This document shows positions 19,084 to 28,105 of a stretch of DNA of 64,000 nucleotides, piece after piece; the stretch's first letter is position 1, and each line of letters begins with the position of its first letter. This DNA is from Cohnella algarum. Lineage in GTDB: Bacteria; Bacillota; Bacilli; Paenibacillales; Paenibacillaceae. The translations under genes and the position numbers were made by a program. Where the stretch lies: NCBI RefSeq assembly GCF_016937515.1, contig NZ_JAFHKM010000002.1, positions 1,483,001 through 1,547,000 of the forward strand, given 5' to 3'. The notes beneath the pieces are model-generated. The model was not told the origin of the DNA and did no database searches. It saw only the letters and a list, made by a program, of their open reading frames with translations.

Positions 19084-20001
19084 ATGAGAACAATCCCGTT
19101 GGGAACAAGCTCTTTAGAGGTACCGGTCGTCGCGGTCGGCTGCATGCGCCTCAATTCGCTGGACAAAGCCGGAGCGGAACGATTCGTCAAAACGGCGCTG
19201 GACGAAGGCGCGAACTTCTTCGATCATGCGGACATCTACGGCGCGGGCCGTTGCGAGGAGATTTTCGCGGAGGCGGTCGGGATGAACGCGACGGTTCGCG
19301 AAAATCTCATTCTTCAATCCAAATGCGGCATCCGCCAGGGCATGTTCGATTTTTCCAAGGAGCATATCCTGCAGTCGGTGGACGGCATTTTGGAGCGGCT
19401 GAAAACCGAGTATCTGGACGTGCTGCTGCTGCACCGCCCGGATGCGCTGGTCGAGCCGGACGAGGTGGCCGAGGCGTTCGACCGGCTGGAAGCGTCCGGC
19501 AAGGTGCGCCATTTCGGCGTTTCCAACCAGAACCCGCTGCAAATCCAGCTGCTCAAAAAGTCGGTCAAGCAGCCGATCGTCGCCAACCAGCTGCAGCTCA
19601 GCATTACGAACGCCACGATGATCTCCAGCGGCTTCAACGTCAACATGGAGAATGAGTCGGCGGTCAACCGGGACGGCTACGTGCTGGACTACTGCCGGCT
19701 GAACGACATCACCGTCCAGCCGTGGTCCCCGTTCCAGTACGGCTTTTTCAAGGGCGTTTTTCTCGACAATCCGGAGTTCCCGGAACTGAACCGGAAAATC
19801 GACGAAATCGCCGCCAAGTACGAAGTGAGCAACACGACGATCGCGATGGCCTGGCTGCTGCGCCACCCCGCGAACATGCAGCCGGTAACCGGCACGATGA
19901 ATGTCGATCGCCTGAAGGACTGCATCAAGGCAAGCGATATTCGGCTGACGCGCGAGGAATGGTACGAGATCTTCCGCGCCGCCGGCAACGTGCTTCCCTG
20001 A
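19084..20001 (+). CDS. Aldo/keto reductase
   Basis: 305 residues, preceded by AGGGAGG. The catalytic tetrad is visible as Asp47 and Tyr52 (FFDHADIYGAG), Lys80 (LQSKCGIRQG) and His117 (LLLHRPDALVEPD). The NADPH-binding end is ATGT-like VTGTMNVDRLKDCIKA. It is closest in style to the YdhF/YcsN group of soluble oxidoreductases with broad carbonyl substrates. It stands alone, with a TACAAT box about 50 bp upstream and a terminator downstream. Confidence 0.92.
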   Translation: MRTIPLGTSSLEVPVVAVGCMRLNSLDKAGAERFVKTALDEGANFFDHADIYGAGRCEEIFAEAVGMNATVRENLILQSKCGIRQGMFDFSKEHILQSVDGILERLKTEYLDVLLLHRPDALVEPDEVAEAFDRLEASGKVRHFGVSNQNPLQIQLLKKSVKQPIVANQLQLSITNATMISSGFNVNMENESAVNRDGYVLDYCRLNDITVQPWSPFQYGFFKGVFLDNPEFPELNRKIDEIAAKYEVSNTTIAMAWLLRHPANMQPVTGTMNVDRLKDCIKASDIRLTREEWYEIFRAAGNVLP

Positions 20002-20030
20002 CCGGCCGGCCCGGCATTCCCGAGAAAAAC

Positions 20031-20072
20031 GAGCTTCTTCCTGCGAGCTGCGGAAGAGGCTCTTTTCTTTTT
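20031..20072 (+). terminator. Rho-independent terminator after aldo/keto reductase
   Basis: The stem GAGCTTCTTCC pairs with GGAAGAGGCTC through one G-T pair and is followed by a T-rich run TTTTCTTTTTCTT. Confidence 0.75.
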
Positions 20073-20251
20073 CTTGTTCATGCTCTTCGCCGCCGAATGT
20101 GTTTTTCTCTCCCCGCTCGGATTTCATTCCTCTTCCATTTATGTCATAATAAAGGGAGGCATTGTTCCTGTACGCGTTGCTATCGTTTCAGACAAGTTGT
20201 CCCGGCCGGAGCATAGAATGGATATAGCCATATCGGGAAGGTGCTGATGGA

Positions 20252-21559
20252 ATGAAAGCGCTTAATGTATGGATCGTGTTGGTCGCCTTTCTTCTTGCAG
20301 GCTGCGCGGGAACGAGAACGGGACAGGGGCAAGCGGTCGAAATCGAACGGCTTAAAGTGCTGGATTGGGACAGCGACAGCTTTTATTCCCGATATGGCAA
20401 CTATTTTCTCTACGAGTTTCCCCAAATTCGTTTCGAGGTTGTCCCGCTGAAACAAGTTTATGCAAGCGGAAGCCCTCCGGAGCAGGAGCAGGAATTGGCC
20501 AGGCTGGTTGCGAGCGAGAAACCCGATCTTATGTTTTTAAACCGGATGCAGTACCAGACCTTGCAGGCCAACGGGGATCTGTTTCCGTTAAAAAGCCTGT
20601 TGGGAGACCGGGTATTCGAAAGCTTGCACAAGGGCGTTTTCGAGCTGCTGAAGTTTTACGGGGGCGACGAGCTTTACGGGGTTGCCGCTTCCATGAATTC
20701 GAGCTTCCTTTTTTATAACCGGGATTTATTCGATCGTTACGGAATCCGGTTGCCGGACGACCAAATGGATTGGGAGCAGTTTGCCTGGCTGGCGATGCGG
20801 TTCCCGGCCGGTCGGACCCTGGGGCTGTATTCCCCGAGCCCCGAGCCAAGCTCGTTTTTGACCAATATCGGCGTCTCCGAAGGCCTGTCCTATCTCTCTC
20901 CCGACAAAAGCAAAGTGACGATGAACACGGACGGCTGGGCCGAATTTGCGGAGCTGCTCAAATCGCTTTATGCCGGGAAAACGGTGAACGCGTGGGAGAC
21001 GCCGTACAGCCGGGAAAATCATCCGTTCCTGAACGGGGAGGCCGCGATGACCTTCGGGGATTACGGCTTTTATCGATTGCTGGAGGAACGAAATTTGCCC
21101 TTTGCGTGGGGGGTCATGCCGTTGCCCGGCTCGGACCGGACGCGGTCTGCGATCGACCTGGAGCAAGTCGTCTCCGTTTACAAGGACAGCGAAAAGGCGG
21201 AAACCGCGGCCAAGCTGATCGAATATATGACCGGCGAGAAAATGACCCGAATGCTGGAACGCACGAAGGCCTCCTTGTCCGCGTCGCTGCATGCTTCGGC
21301 CGCTGCGGACGCGGCCCATCCGTTTCATTTCTTGTACGGTCGGAACGCGAATCTGGACGCTATCGCCAGTTACATGAACGTGAGCGAAATGCCCGATGCG
21401 TTTAACGCGGAATTTTCGGCTTTCTACGAGGATACGATTCGTAAAATTGTGCAAGATCAAGTCGGGGTAAGGGACGGACTGGCCGAGATCGAAAAGTTCG
21501 GCAATGCGCTTATCGCGAATATTCCGGAACCGGCTCTCGACGCCGGCGTTCGACCATAA
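20252..21559 (+). CDS. Orphan extracellular solute-binding lipoprotein
   Basis: 435 residues with a short lipoprotein signal and lipobox LAGC (Cys18). The mature region has the outline of a family-1 solute-binding protein: EKPDLMFLNRMQYQTLQANGD-type ligand-cleft motif, LFYNRDLFDRYGIRLPDDQMDW, GEAAMTFGDYGFY and a C-terminal AAKLIEYMTGEKM. No permease or kinase gene adjoins it, so it either supplies a transporter encoded elsewhere or serves as a sensor accessory. GGAAGG lies upstream. Confidence 0.85.
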   Translation: MKALNVWIVLVAFLLAGCAGTRTGQGQAVEIERLKVLDWDSDSFYSRYGNYFLYEFPQIRFEVVPLKQVYASGSPPEQEQELARLVASEKPDLMFLNRMQYQTLQANGDLFPLKSLLGDRVFESLHKGVFELLKFYGGDELYGVAASMNSSFLFYNRDLFDRYGIRLPDDQMDWEQFAWLAMRFPAGRTLGLYSPSPEPSSFLTNIGVSEGLSYLSPDKSKVTMNTDGWAEFAELLKSLYAGKTVNAWETPYSRENHPFLNGEAAMTFGDYGFYRLLEERNLPFAWGVMPLPGSDRTRSAIDLEQVVSVYKDSEKAETAAKLIEYMTGEKMTRMLERTKASLSASLHASAAADAAHPFHFLYGRNANLDAIASYMNVSEMPDAFNAEFSAFYEDTIRKIVQDQVGVRDGLAEIEKFGNALIANIPEPALDAGVRP

Positions 21560-21562
21560 AGG

Positions 21563-21612
21563 AAGGGTTGCCCCCGGTCATTCGCATGACCTTCGGGGGC
21601 AACCCTTTTTTC
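21563..21612. terminator. Bidirectional terminator between convergent genes
   Basis: The stem GGGTTGCCCCCG/CGGGGGCAACCC is perfect over 12 bp and followed by TTTTTT on the plus strand. It serves the orphan lipoprotein gene and probably the convergent SLH gene. Confidence 0.85.
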
Positions 21613-21622
21613 GAACTCCTTC

Positions 21623-24377
21623 TTACTCGACGATCGTTTCGCCGCCTTCCGGACGGCTCGTAAAGTAGTGGTCTCTGGACGCTTCCTCGATGTGATGGAA
21701 GGCCCAGTGGCTGGCCGGAACGTCGGACCAGGAGGCTTCTACGCCGTACAGCGGCCCTCTCTCCAGCACCCGGTTGAACACGGTGACGCCTTCGGCGCGG
21801 GTCAGAACCTTGTTCGGCTGGAAGCTGCCGTCCGGCATGCCTTCCATGTAACCGGCTTGGTAAACCTTGCCGATCATCTCTTCCGCCCAATGACCGCCGA
21901 CGTCGGCGAAGCCGTGCTCCGACTCGCCCGCGAGCGCCTTCCAGCGCCCGATAATGACCGCCATTTCCGCGCGGGTAATCTCTTTCTCCGGTTGGAAGCT
22001 GCCGTCCGGCATGCCTTCCATGAGACCGGCTTTCGTCACCTGACGAATCGCTTCCGCTGCCCAATGCGTCGCTTTGACATCCGGATAGCTCATCGTGGCG
22101 TCTGCCGCCTGCAGATCCAGCACGCGATACAGAATCGTGGCGACTTGCGCCCGGGTCAGCGCGACCGTCGGACCGAACGTTCCGTCCGGAAGCCCGATCA
22201 TATACGCGCTATGATAGCTTCCTTCGATTCCGTTCCCCAGGGTTCCGTTCGCCCCGTCGTTCAGGTTGAGAATCGTGAAGGTACTGAACTTCTCGATCGT
22301 AAAGGTCAAGCCCAGCTTGCCTTCGGCATATTCCCCGATTTCCGGCTTCACGACTTTCCGTTCCCCGTCGCTGTGCTCGATGAAAATGACGAGGTTCGAC
22401 AGGTACGCTTCTCTTGCGGCCGGGGAAGCCGGCACATGGCTGTCGTTCATCGGCAGCGTGATGTTGACGGAACGGCTCGTCATGTTCGTTTCGATCGTCA
22501 TCGGGCGATCCACAACGTACACGTTTCCGTTATTCAGGATTTGCCGTACGATCTGTTCCGTTCTCGCCCGCTCTTCCACTTGCTTGCGCTCGCTCTCTTG
22601 CTTGATCGGCACCAGGTGGAAGTAAAGATTCGGGTTGATGCCGGCCAGCGAAGCGTTCGGAATGGTGATCATGCCGTTATCGGTGTAAATCTCCAGATCT
22701 AGTCCGGCGTCTTGTACGGCTTTCAGCGCCGCATCCGGCAATTCCACGCGAACGTCCTTGACGACGTCCTGTTGGTCCGGAATGACGATGCGGACCGCCG
22801 GCGCGTTTGCGGCCAGCGTTTTGTCCACGGCTTCGATAGCTTTGTTCGTCGTAAACGTCACTTTATCGCTCTTCGTGCCGTCCGTGTTCGTCGTTCTCTC
22901 GATCTCCGTTTGCGCGACGACGCCATGACCGCTGGCTTCGACGTTAACGGTGATCTTCTCGACGCTCGGCGACGGCGACGGTACCGAAACGACCGGTGCC
23001 GCTTGACGCGTTACGGTGATCGTGTACGTTTTTTCGCTGCCGTCCTTCTCTTTGACGACGACCGTCACGACATTGCTGCCTACGTTCAGCGCGATCGGAT
23101 CGCCGGCTTGTCCGCTCGTTGCGGCCTTGCCGTTGACGGCGATCGTCGCTTCCGGATGAGCGGCCGTCAGCGTAAATTGAAGCTCCGATACGCTGTAGTC
23201 CACGCTCATCGCGTAGTCGTACACGCCGGCTGCTACGCTCGGCTCGATCGTTCCCGTCGACGGGACGATCGCTACAAGTCCGCTTTTCAGCGTCAAGGCT
23301 TGGCGGGCTGCCTGCAGGGCAGCAAGGGCCGCGTCGACTTCCGCTTGGGTCGCGCCTTCGTTGTTTAGCACCGCTTGCGCTTCCGTCAGCTTCGCCTGGT
23401 AGTTCGTCCAGCTTGCGGTCGTGTACTCCGCTTCGTTCAGATCATCTGCACGGTCTGCTTCGGCTTGCAGTGCCGACTTGTCGACGACCGGCGTTTGGAC
23501 GACTTCTTCCAGCGCTTCTCTTGCCGCCGTCAGGGCTTCCAGGGCTGCATCGACTTCCGCTTGCGTTGCGTCTTCGTTGTTCAGCACCGTCTGTGCAGCT
23601 TCCATCGCGTCTTGCAGCGCTTGCCAACTCTCCTGCGTATAACCCTCTGCTTGCAAGTTCTCTTCGTTGATCTCGGTTACTTTTGCTTTCAGAGCCGTCT
23701 TGTCAACGGCTGGCTCGGTCGGCTGGTCTACGGTATACGTCTCCGGTTCCGAGGCTTCCGAATCCGTATACGCCGGATTGTCCGACTTCGCCGTCACCGT
23801 CACCGTATAGGTGCCCGGCTGAAGCGCCGGATCCAGCGTCGACAGGTCAACGGACGTTCCCGTCGTAACTTCGACTGTCCGGGTCGTGCCATCTTCAAAT
23901 TCAATCGTTACTTCATATTTGTCCGCATTGGCAACGGCTTCCCATGTCAGATCGTCGCCGGTCAAGTCAACTACCGGCTTCGCCAGCGGAGTCGCCGGTT
24001 CAGGTACCGTATACGTCTCCGGTTCCGAGGCTTCCGAATCCGTATACGCCGGATTGTCCGACTTCGCCGTCACCGTCACCGTATAGGTGCCCGGCTGAAG
24101 CGCCGGATCCAGCGTCGACAGGTCAACGGACGTTCCTGTTACTTCGACTGTCCGGCTCGTGCCATCCTCAAGTTCGATCGCCACTTCGTACTTGTCCGCA
24201 TTGGTAACGGCTTCCCATGTCAGATCGTCGCCGGTCAAGTCGACTACCGGCTTCGCCAGCGGAGTCGCCGGTTCAGGTACCGTATACGTCTCCGGTTCCG
24301 AGGCTTCCGAATCCGTATACGCCGGATTGTCCGACTTCGCCGTCACCGTCACCGTATAGGTGCCCGCCTGAAGCGCC
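21623..24377 (-). pseudogene. SLH-domain surface protein with Ig-like repeats and FIVAR domains, 5' end lost
   Basis: About 910 codons remain. In order: two full and one partial copy of a 91-92-residue repeat (TPLAKPVVDLTGDDLTWEAV ... LQPGTYTVTVTAKSDNPAYT), DNA period 273-276 bp; two FIVAR-type helical domains (SWQALQDAMEAAQTVLNNED; YQAKLTEAQAVLNNEGATQ); a cadherin-like beta-sandwich (VTVVVKEKDGSEKTYTITVT); a region of unknown fold; and three SLH domains (AYMIGLPDGTFGP, GLMEGMPDGSFQPEKEITRAEM, GYMEGMPDGSFQPNKVLTRAE) that would hold it to pyruvylated wall polymer. No signal peptide precedes: near 24371-24377 the sequence passes into an aquaporin gene in another frame. The surviving part cannot be exported as it stands. 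Confidence 0.82.
23741..24377 (-). repeat. 273/276-bp coding tandem repeat
   Basis: The block starting CTCCGGTTCC on the plus strand recurs at 23741, 24017 and 24290, with spacings of 276 and 273 bp. The 3-bp difference is one codon in the TTGT/TGT stretch. The copies are nearly identical, so recent expansion, or collapse of further copies in assembly, is likely. Confidence 0.85.
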
Positions 24378-24974
24378 TTCCAGCGCCTGCCCGCCGAGCA
24401 GCAGCGCCGGGCCGAAGCTCCGGGCCGGGTTGACGGAGGTTCCCGTCAGGCCGATGCCGAGGATATGGACGAAGGCCAGCGTCAGGCCGATGACCAGACC
24501 GGCTACGGCTCCGTTGCTGGCGGAGGAGGTCACGCCCAAAATTGCGTAAATGAAGACGAAGGTCAATACGATCTCGACGACGACGGCCATCCCCGTCGGA
24601 ATGCCGATCCCGTAGCCTTCGCCGAACCCGTTCTGCCCGAGGCTGGTGACGGCGGCTCCCGTGGAGTCGATGATCGCGAACAGAACGCCGGCTCCCGCGA
24701 TGGCGCCGGCAACCTGAGCGACGACGTAGCCGATGAAGTCGGCGCCGGACAACTTGCGGCTAAGCAGCATGGCGAGCGAAACCGCCGGATTGATGTGGCA
24801 GCCGGAAACCGGACCGATGGCGTAAGCCATCGCCACGATGGACAGGCCGAACGCGAGGGCGATGCCCAGATTGCCCAGGTTGTCCCCCGCCGTCGCGGCG
24901 CTGCCGCAGCCGAACAGCACGAGCACGAACGTCCCGATGAATTCGGCGGCATACTTTTTAACGGATGTGTTCAT
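24378..24974 (-). pseudogene. Aquaporin / glycerol-facilitator family (MIP), 3' end lost
   Basis: The ATG at 24974 follows CAGGAGGAGAAC and opens MNTSVKKYAAEFIGTFVLVL. Both NPA boxes are present (HINPAVS and SVNPARS), with at least five membrane helices and an AQPZ-like GCGSAA segment after TM1. After LLLGGQALEG the expected last helix is missing: the frame runs into SLH-repeat DNA and stops at 24273 with unrelated residues. About 199 of the usual 230 residues remain. Loss of helix six would normally abolish folding. This may be a deletion in the genome or a chimeric assembly. Confidence 0.8.
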
Positions 24975-25057
24975 GTTCTCCTCCTGATTCATAGTCGAAA
25001 TCGCCTAGCCTATTGTAATCAGGAGGTTTGAACAAATTCTGAACGGGATCCCCCGGA

Positions 25058-25828
25058 TCAGTTGCTGATCCAGCCGCCGTCGACGGGCAGCTCGATGCCG
25101 GTGATGAACTTGGATTCGTCCGAAGCCAGGAACAGATAAGCGTTGGCGATGTCCATCGGCTCTCCGGCATGCGGAGGCAGCGGCGCGTGGTTTTTATAAT
25201 GCTCGCCCATCTCGGCCTGCGATTTGATGCCGGCCTTTTCGACCATGCCGGTAAATACGGCGCCCGGATGAACGGAGTTGACGCGAATGTTGTCTTTGGC
25301 GAACCATTGCGCCGTATGCTTCGTGAGCGAACGGACGGCGCCTTTCGATGCGCTGTAGGCGGCGCCTTGCGCGTCGGCCATGCCGCCGATGATCGCCGCG
25401 ATGGACGACGTATTGACGATCGAGCCTTTGCCGTTCTTCTGCATGTGCGGGATGACGGCTTTCATGCCCAGCCATACGCCGGTCGTGTTGATGTCCATGA
25501 CCTTATTCCAGTCGGGGACGTCCGCGTCCAGAACGCCTTTGGCGATATGGATGCCCGCGTTGTTGATCAGGATGTCGATTTTTCCGTATTTCGCGACGGT
25601 TTCCTCCACGACGGAGTTCCAGGACTCCGGGCTGGAGACGTCGAGCCTTAACGCGATCGCCTCTCCGCCGTTTGCCACGATTTCGTTCACGCGTTGTTGC
25701 AGCGCTTCGACGGCTACGTCCGTCGCGACAACCTTCGCGCCTTCTTTGGCGAACAACTGCACGCCGGCCAAGCCCATGCCGCTAGCCGCTCCCGTAATAA
25801 TCGCTACTTTTCCCGAAAGTCTACCCAT
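25058..25828 (-). CDS. SDR-family oxidoreductase (glucose 1-dehydrogenase-like)
   Basis: 256 residues of a classical short-chain dehydrogenase: cofactor motif TGAASGMGLAG, Asp in ATDVAVEALQQ suggesting NAD preference, NNAG box, catalytic Ser (NTSSIAAIIGG), Tyr-Lys (AYSASKGAV) and the C-terminal TGIELPVDGGWISN. The ATG at 25828 has AAAGGA eight bases upstream, better placed than for the ATG at 25837. The substrate cannot be told. It lies about 85 bp upstream of the aquaporin gene and could be co-transcribed. Confidence 0.9.
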   Translation of the reverse strand: MGRLSGKVAIITGAASGMGLAGVQLFAKEGAKVVATDVAVEALQQRVNEIVANGGEAIALRLDVSSPESWNSVVEETVAKYGKIDILINNAGIHIAKGVLDADVPDWNKVMDINTTGVWLGMKAVIPHMQKNGKGSIVNTSSIAAIIGGMADAQGAAYSASKGAVRSLTKHTAQWFAKDNIRVNSVHPGAVFTGMVEKAGIKSQAEMGEHYKNHAPLPPHAGEPMDIANAYLFLASDESKFITGIELPVDGGWISN

Positions 25829-26051
25829 GTTCGTCATCCTTTCTATAGTCGGCTATGACAGGTTCCTGCCACTTCAAGTATAGAAAGCACGGAAAGCGCG
25901 CTCAATCGGCAAAATATTCGCGCTTTGTACGTTAAACGAACGGGGAAAGCCTTCTGTTCAAAAAAAGAGCGTTCGCGAACAAAAACGGAACGAATTGCTC
26001 GCTTGCGGAACTGACGGTTATGGGTGCGCGTCGCCTCGCCCTTAAGCCTAC

Positions 26052-26231
26052 GTTGGAAAACGTCCAACGAAGAGCCGCCAAAAAGCGATCCGCCCCCGCT
26101 ACGCTGGATTTTATCCAACGGAATCAAGCGATTTGGCTCCATTTGGAGAATACCCGGCTTTTTCGTTGGATAAAATCCACTGCAGCCGGCCGAATCGGCC
26201 AAAAGGCGCTTCCTCGTTGGACAAAATCCAC
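26052..26231. repeat. Array 2 of four 16-17-bp palindromes (family A)
   Basis: Palindromes start at 26052 (GTTGGAAAACGTCCAAC), 26103 (GCTGGATTTTATCCAAC), 26165 (GTTGGATAAAATCCAC) and 26216 (GTTGGACAAAATCCAC), spaced 51, 62 and 51 bp exactly as in array 1. The last two are each followed by TGCAG. Sequence between palindromes is only weakly similar to array 1. It fills the 465-bp gap between the SDR and anti-sigma genes. Confidence 0.85.
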
Positions 26232-26293
26232 TGCAGGCAGTCGCTTTCCCCTCGCCTTCGATCAGCATCCCCTCGGCTCGACTCCTTCCCGAT

Positions 26294-27274
26294 CTAAGGA
26301 AGAGGGATTCCCTCGCTTAACTCCTCTCCCGTCCGGTCGAATCCGTCATACGGGACGAGCCTGTATTTCTCCTTCCGGAGATCGATCGGAGCGTATCGGC
26401 CATAGGAGATCTCCCCGGCCTCGTCGGATACGTAAGCCTCCCGGTACGTCAGCTCCTCGCCGTCCGCCGATACGATCTTAAAATGGACGGCCTCCGACGC
26501 CTCCGTAACGTCATAGTAGACCATCGTCGAGACGGGCGTCGACACGACCTTTGACACCGTCACCTTTTGCCCGTTCTGAAGCCTGACGGTCTTGTTCAGC
26601 TCGATCGTCGTCGTGTCCTGCGCCAACCGGCTTGTCGGGACCGAAATGTCGAAGACCCAAGGCTCCTCGATCGGCTTCCGAAGATCGAACGTGTCGTAAG
26701 CAAGGGTCACCCGAAGATGCTCGTCATCCGGCAAATCCCGCAATTCGATATCGCCGTAAATCGTATACATGCGGTCGTTGACTTCGATGGACTGTCCTCT
26801 TCGCGTACGAACGAGATCTTCACCGTTGACAAGAACGCGCGGAATGAGGTAGGTTCGGTAATCGAACGAAACCCCCGCCGCCGGCTCGTACGTCGAGCTG
26901 ATGAGCAGGTTGTCGTTATCGACCAGAACCTCGTTCAGGGTCAGCTTGCCGTAGGCGTTTTGCGCCGTTTGGCCGATTTGCGTTTTATAGGCCGAATAAT
27001 CGAGAAGCTCGTTTTGATCCAAAAAGCGCTCGATAAGCCCCGCCACGAAGGGCACGTTCGCGATCGTCGCAGGATTAAGGGGCACGATCAGCCCCATAGC
27101 CAGCAAGAAGGCGGACGCCATGCCGACCCATTTCCCCGATTTTGCCCGTTCGGGTTTCCGCAGCTTCCGAAGTACGCGATGCTCCCACCGCTTTTGCTCC
27201 TCCTCGGTCAGAGCCGATTCCTCGAACTGCGAGACGTCCAGCCGCAGTTCGTTCAACTCCCGATAGATGGACAT
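26294..27274 (-). CDS. DUF4179 membrane protein, probable anti-sigma factor
   Basis: 326 residues. A cytoplasmic N-terminal segment of about 50 residues (ELNELRLDVSQFEESALTEE) precedes a single membrane helix (WVGMASAFLLAMGLIVPL) and a long extracellular region containing the DUF4179 fold (YAYGKLTLNEVLVDNDNLLIS-like segment, then RVLVNGEDLVRTRRGQSIEV). This layout matches RsiV-like anti-sigma factors. It starts four bases after the stop of the sigma gene, so the two form a sigma/anti-sigma operon. The extracellular signal is unknown. Confidence 0.85.
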   Translation of the reverse strand: MSIYRELNELRLDVSQFEESALTEEEQKRWEHRVLRKLRKPERAKSGKWVGMASAFLLAMGLIVPLNPATIANVPFVAGLIERFLDQNELLDYSAYKTQIGQTAQNAYGKLTLNEVLVDNDNLLISSTYEPAAGVSFDYRTYLIPRVLVNGEDLVRTRRGQSIEVNDRMYTIYGDIELRDLPDDEHLRVTLAYDTFDLRKPIEEPWVFDISVPTSRLAQDTTTIELNKTVRLQNGQKVTVSKVVSTPVSTMVYYDVTEASEAVHFKIVSADGEELTYREAYVSDEAGEISYGRYAPIDLRKEKYRLVPYDGFDRTGEELSEGIPLP

Positions 27275-27278
27275 GCCG

Positions 27279-27815
27279 TCACACCCCGTTTCTTGAAGTG
27301 AAAATCCGTCTAAGCTTTTGGCGGCCGCGCGACAGCTTGTTGTGGATCCACGATTCCTTCACGTCGAGCTGCCGGGCCAGTTCGCGAGAGGGGACTCCCT
27401 CCAGGTAATATTTCTCGAAAATCATTCTCTCCCCGGCCGTCAGATGGGCCAGCACTTCGTCCACGTCCTGCCGGTCGCAAAGCGGCTGCCGGCCGGGCAG
27501 CGTCTCGGCCAATTCCGCATCCGTCAACGGCTCCCGATGCTTCCTCGCTTTCCGATAGCTGTCGATAGCGCGGAATTTGGCGATGGCGGCGATCCATTGT
27601 TTGAACGTGTTTTTTTCGGGATCGAAGGCATCGATTTGGTTCCAGACGGCCAGGAGCACGTCATCCAGACACTCCTCGCAATCCCGGCGGTCATAAGGCA
27701 CGTAGCGCTTGATGATCGACACGAGCAAGCCCCCATAGCATTGAATGAGAAACGCGATGGCCTTTTCGTTCCGGTCCCGGATGTGCCGCACCACGTTTTC
27801 CTCGGTTATGTCCAC
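27279..27815 (-). CDS. ECF-type sigma-70 family RNA polymerase sigma factor
   Basis: 178 residues, starting with GTG nine bases after AGGAGGG. Region 2 is seen as DCEECLDDVLLAVWNQIDAF and FKQWIAAIAKFRAIDSYRKA; region 4 as EKYYLEGVPSRELARQLDVK followed by ESWIHNKLSRGRQKLRRIF. It directs RNA polymerase to a small stress regulon and is held by the DUF4179 protein encoded just downstream. Upstream the sequence ATGCAACGAATTACCCTGTA could be an autoregulated promoter, but the consensus of this group is not one I can verify here. Confidence 0.92.
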   Translation of the reverse strand: MDITEENVVRHIRDRNEKAIAFLIQCYGGLLVSIIKRYVPYDRRDCEECLDDVLLAVWNQIDAFDPEKNTFKQWIAAIAKFRAIDSYRKARKHREPLTDAELAETLPGRQPLCDRQDVDEVLAHLTAGERMIFEKYYLEGVPSRELARQLDVKESWIHNKLSRGRQKLRRIFTSRNGV

Positions 27816-27924
27816 AAACGCTTTCCCTCCTTGCGCTGATCATTGGCGCCTACAGGGTAATTCGTTGCATCACGGGCGATTCTATCATTGGGAAAAAATA
27901 AAGCATATATCGGGCCTATCCAGC

Positions 27925-27957
27925 AATAAAAAGCCCGCCCCTCAATCGGGACGGACT
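27925..27957 (-). terminator. Terminator downstream of SMI1/KNR4 gene
   Basis: On the minus strand AGTCCGTCCC pairs with GGGGCGGGCT (two G-T pairs) around a six-base loop and is followed by TTTTATT. It lies 150 bp past the SMI1/KNR4 stop and upstream of the sigma gene. Confidence 0.65.
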
Positions 27958-28105
27958 CCTTATCGGCAAAGCTTCCGTTCATCGCTCGAACAACGGAAAT
28001 AGCTGGTTGTTTGCCGCTTCGAAAAGCAGCTAATCCCTCTTTTGAAGCGTGGCCCGTACGATCGTTCCTATCGCCCGTGCCCGAACGGCGCTCTTTTCGC
28101 ACCTT

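Noticed and set aside
23375..24433. Plus-strand frame with repeated RIRLRFRGFRIRI segments
   Set aside because: Antisense of the SLH-protein tandem repeats, so its repetitiveness is inherited.
27806..28102. Minus-strand frame upstream of the sigma gene
   Set aside because: Crosses a terminator hairpin and shows no ribosome site or family likeness.
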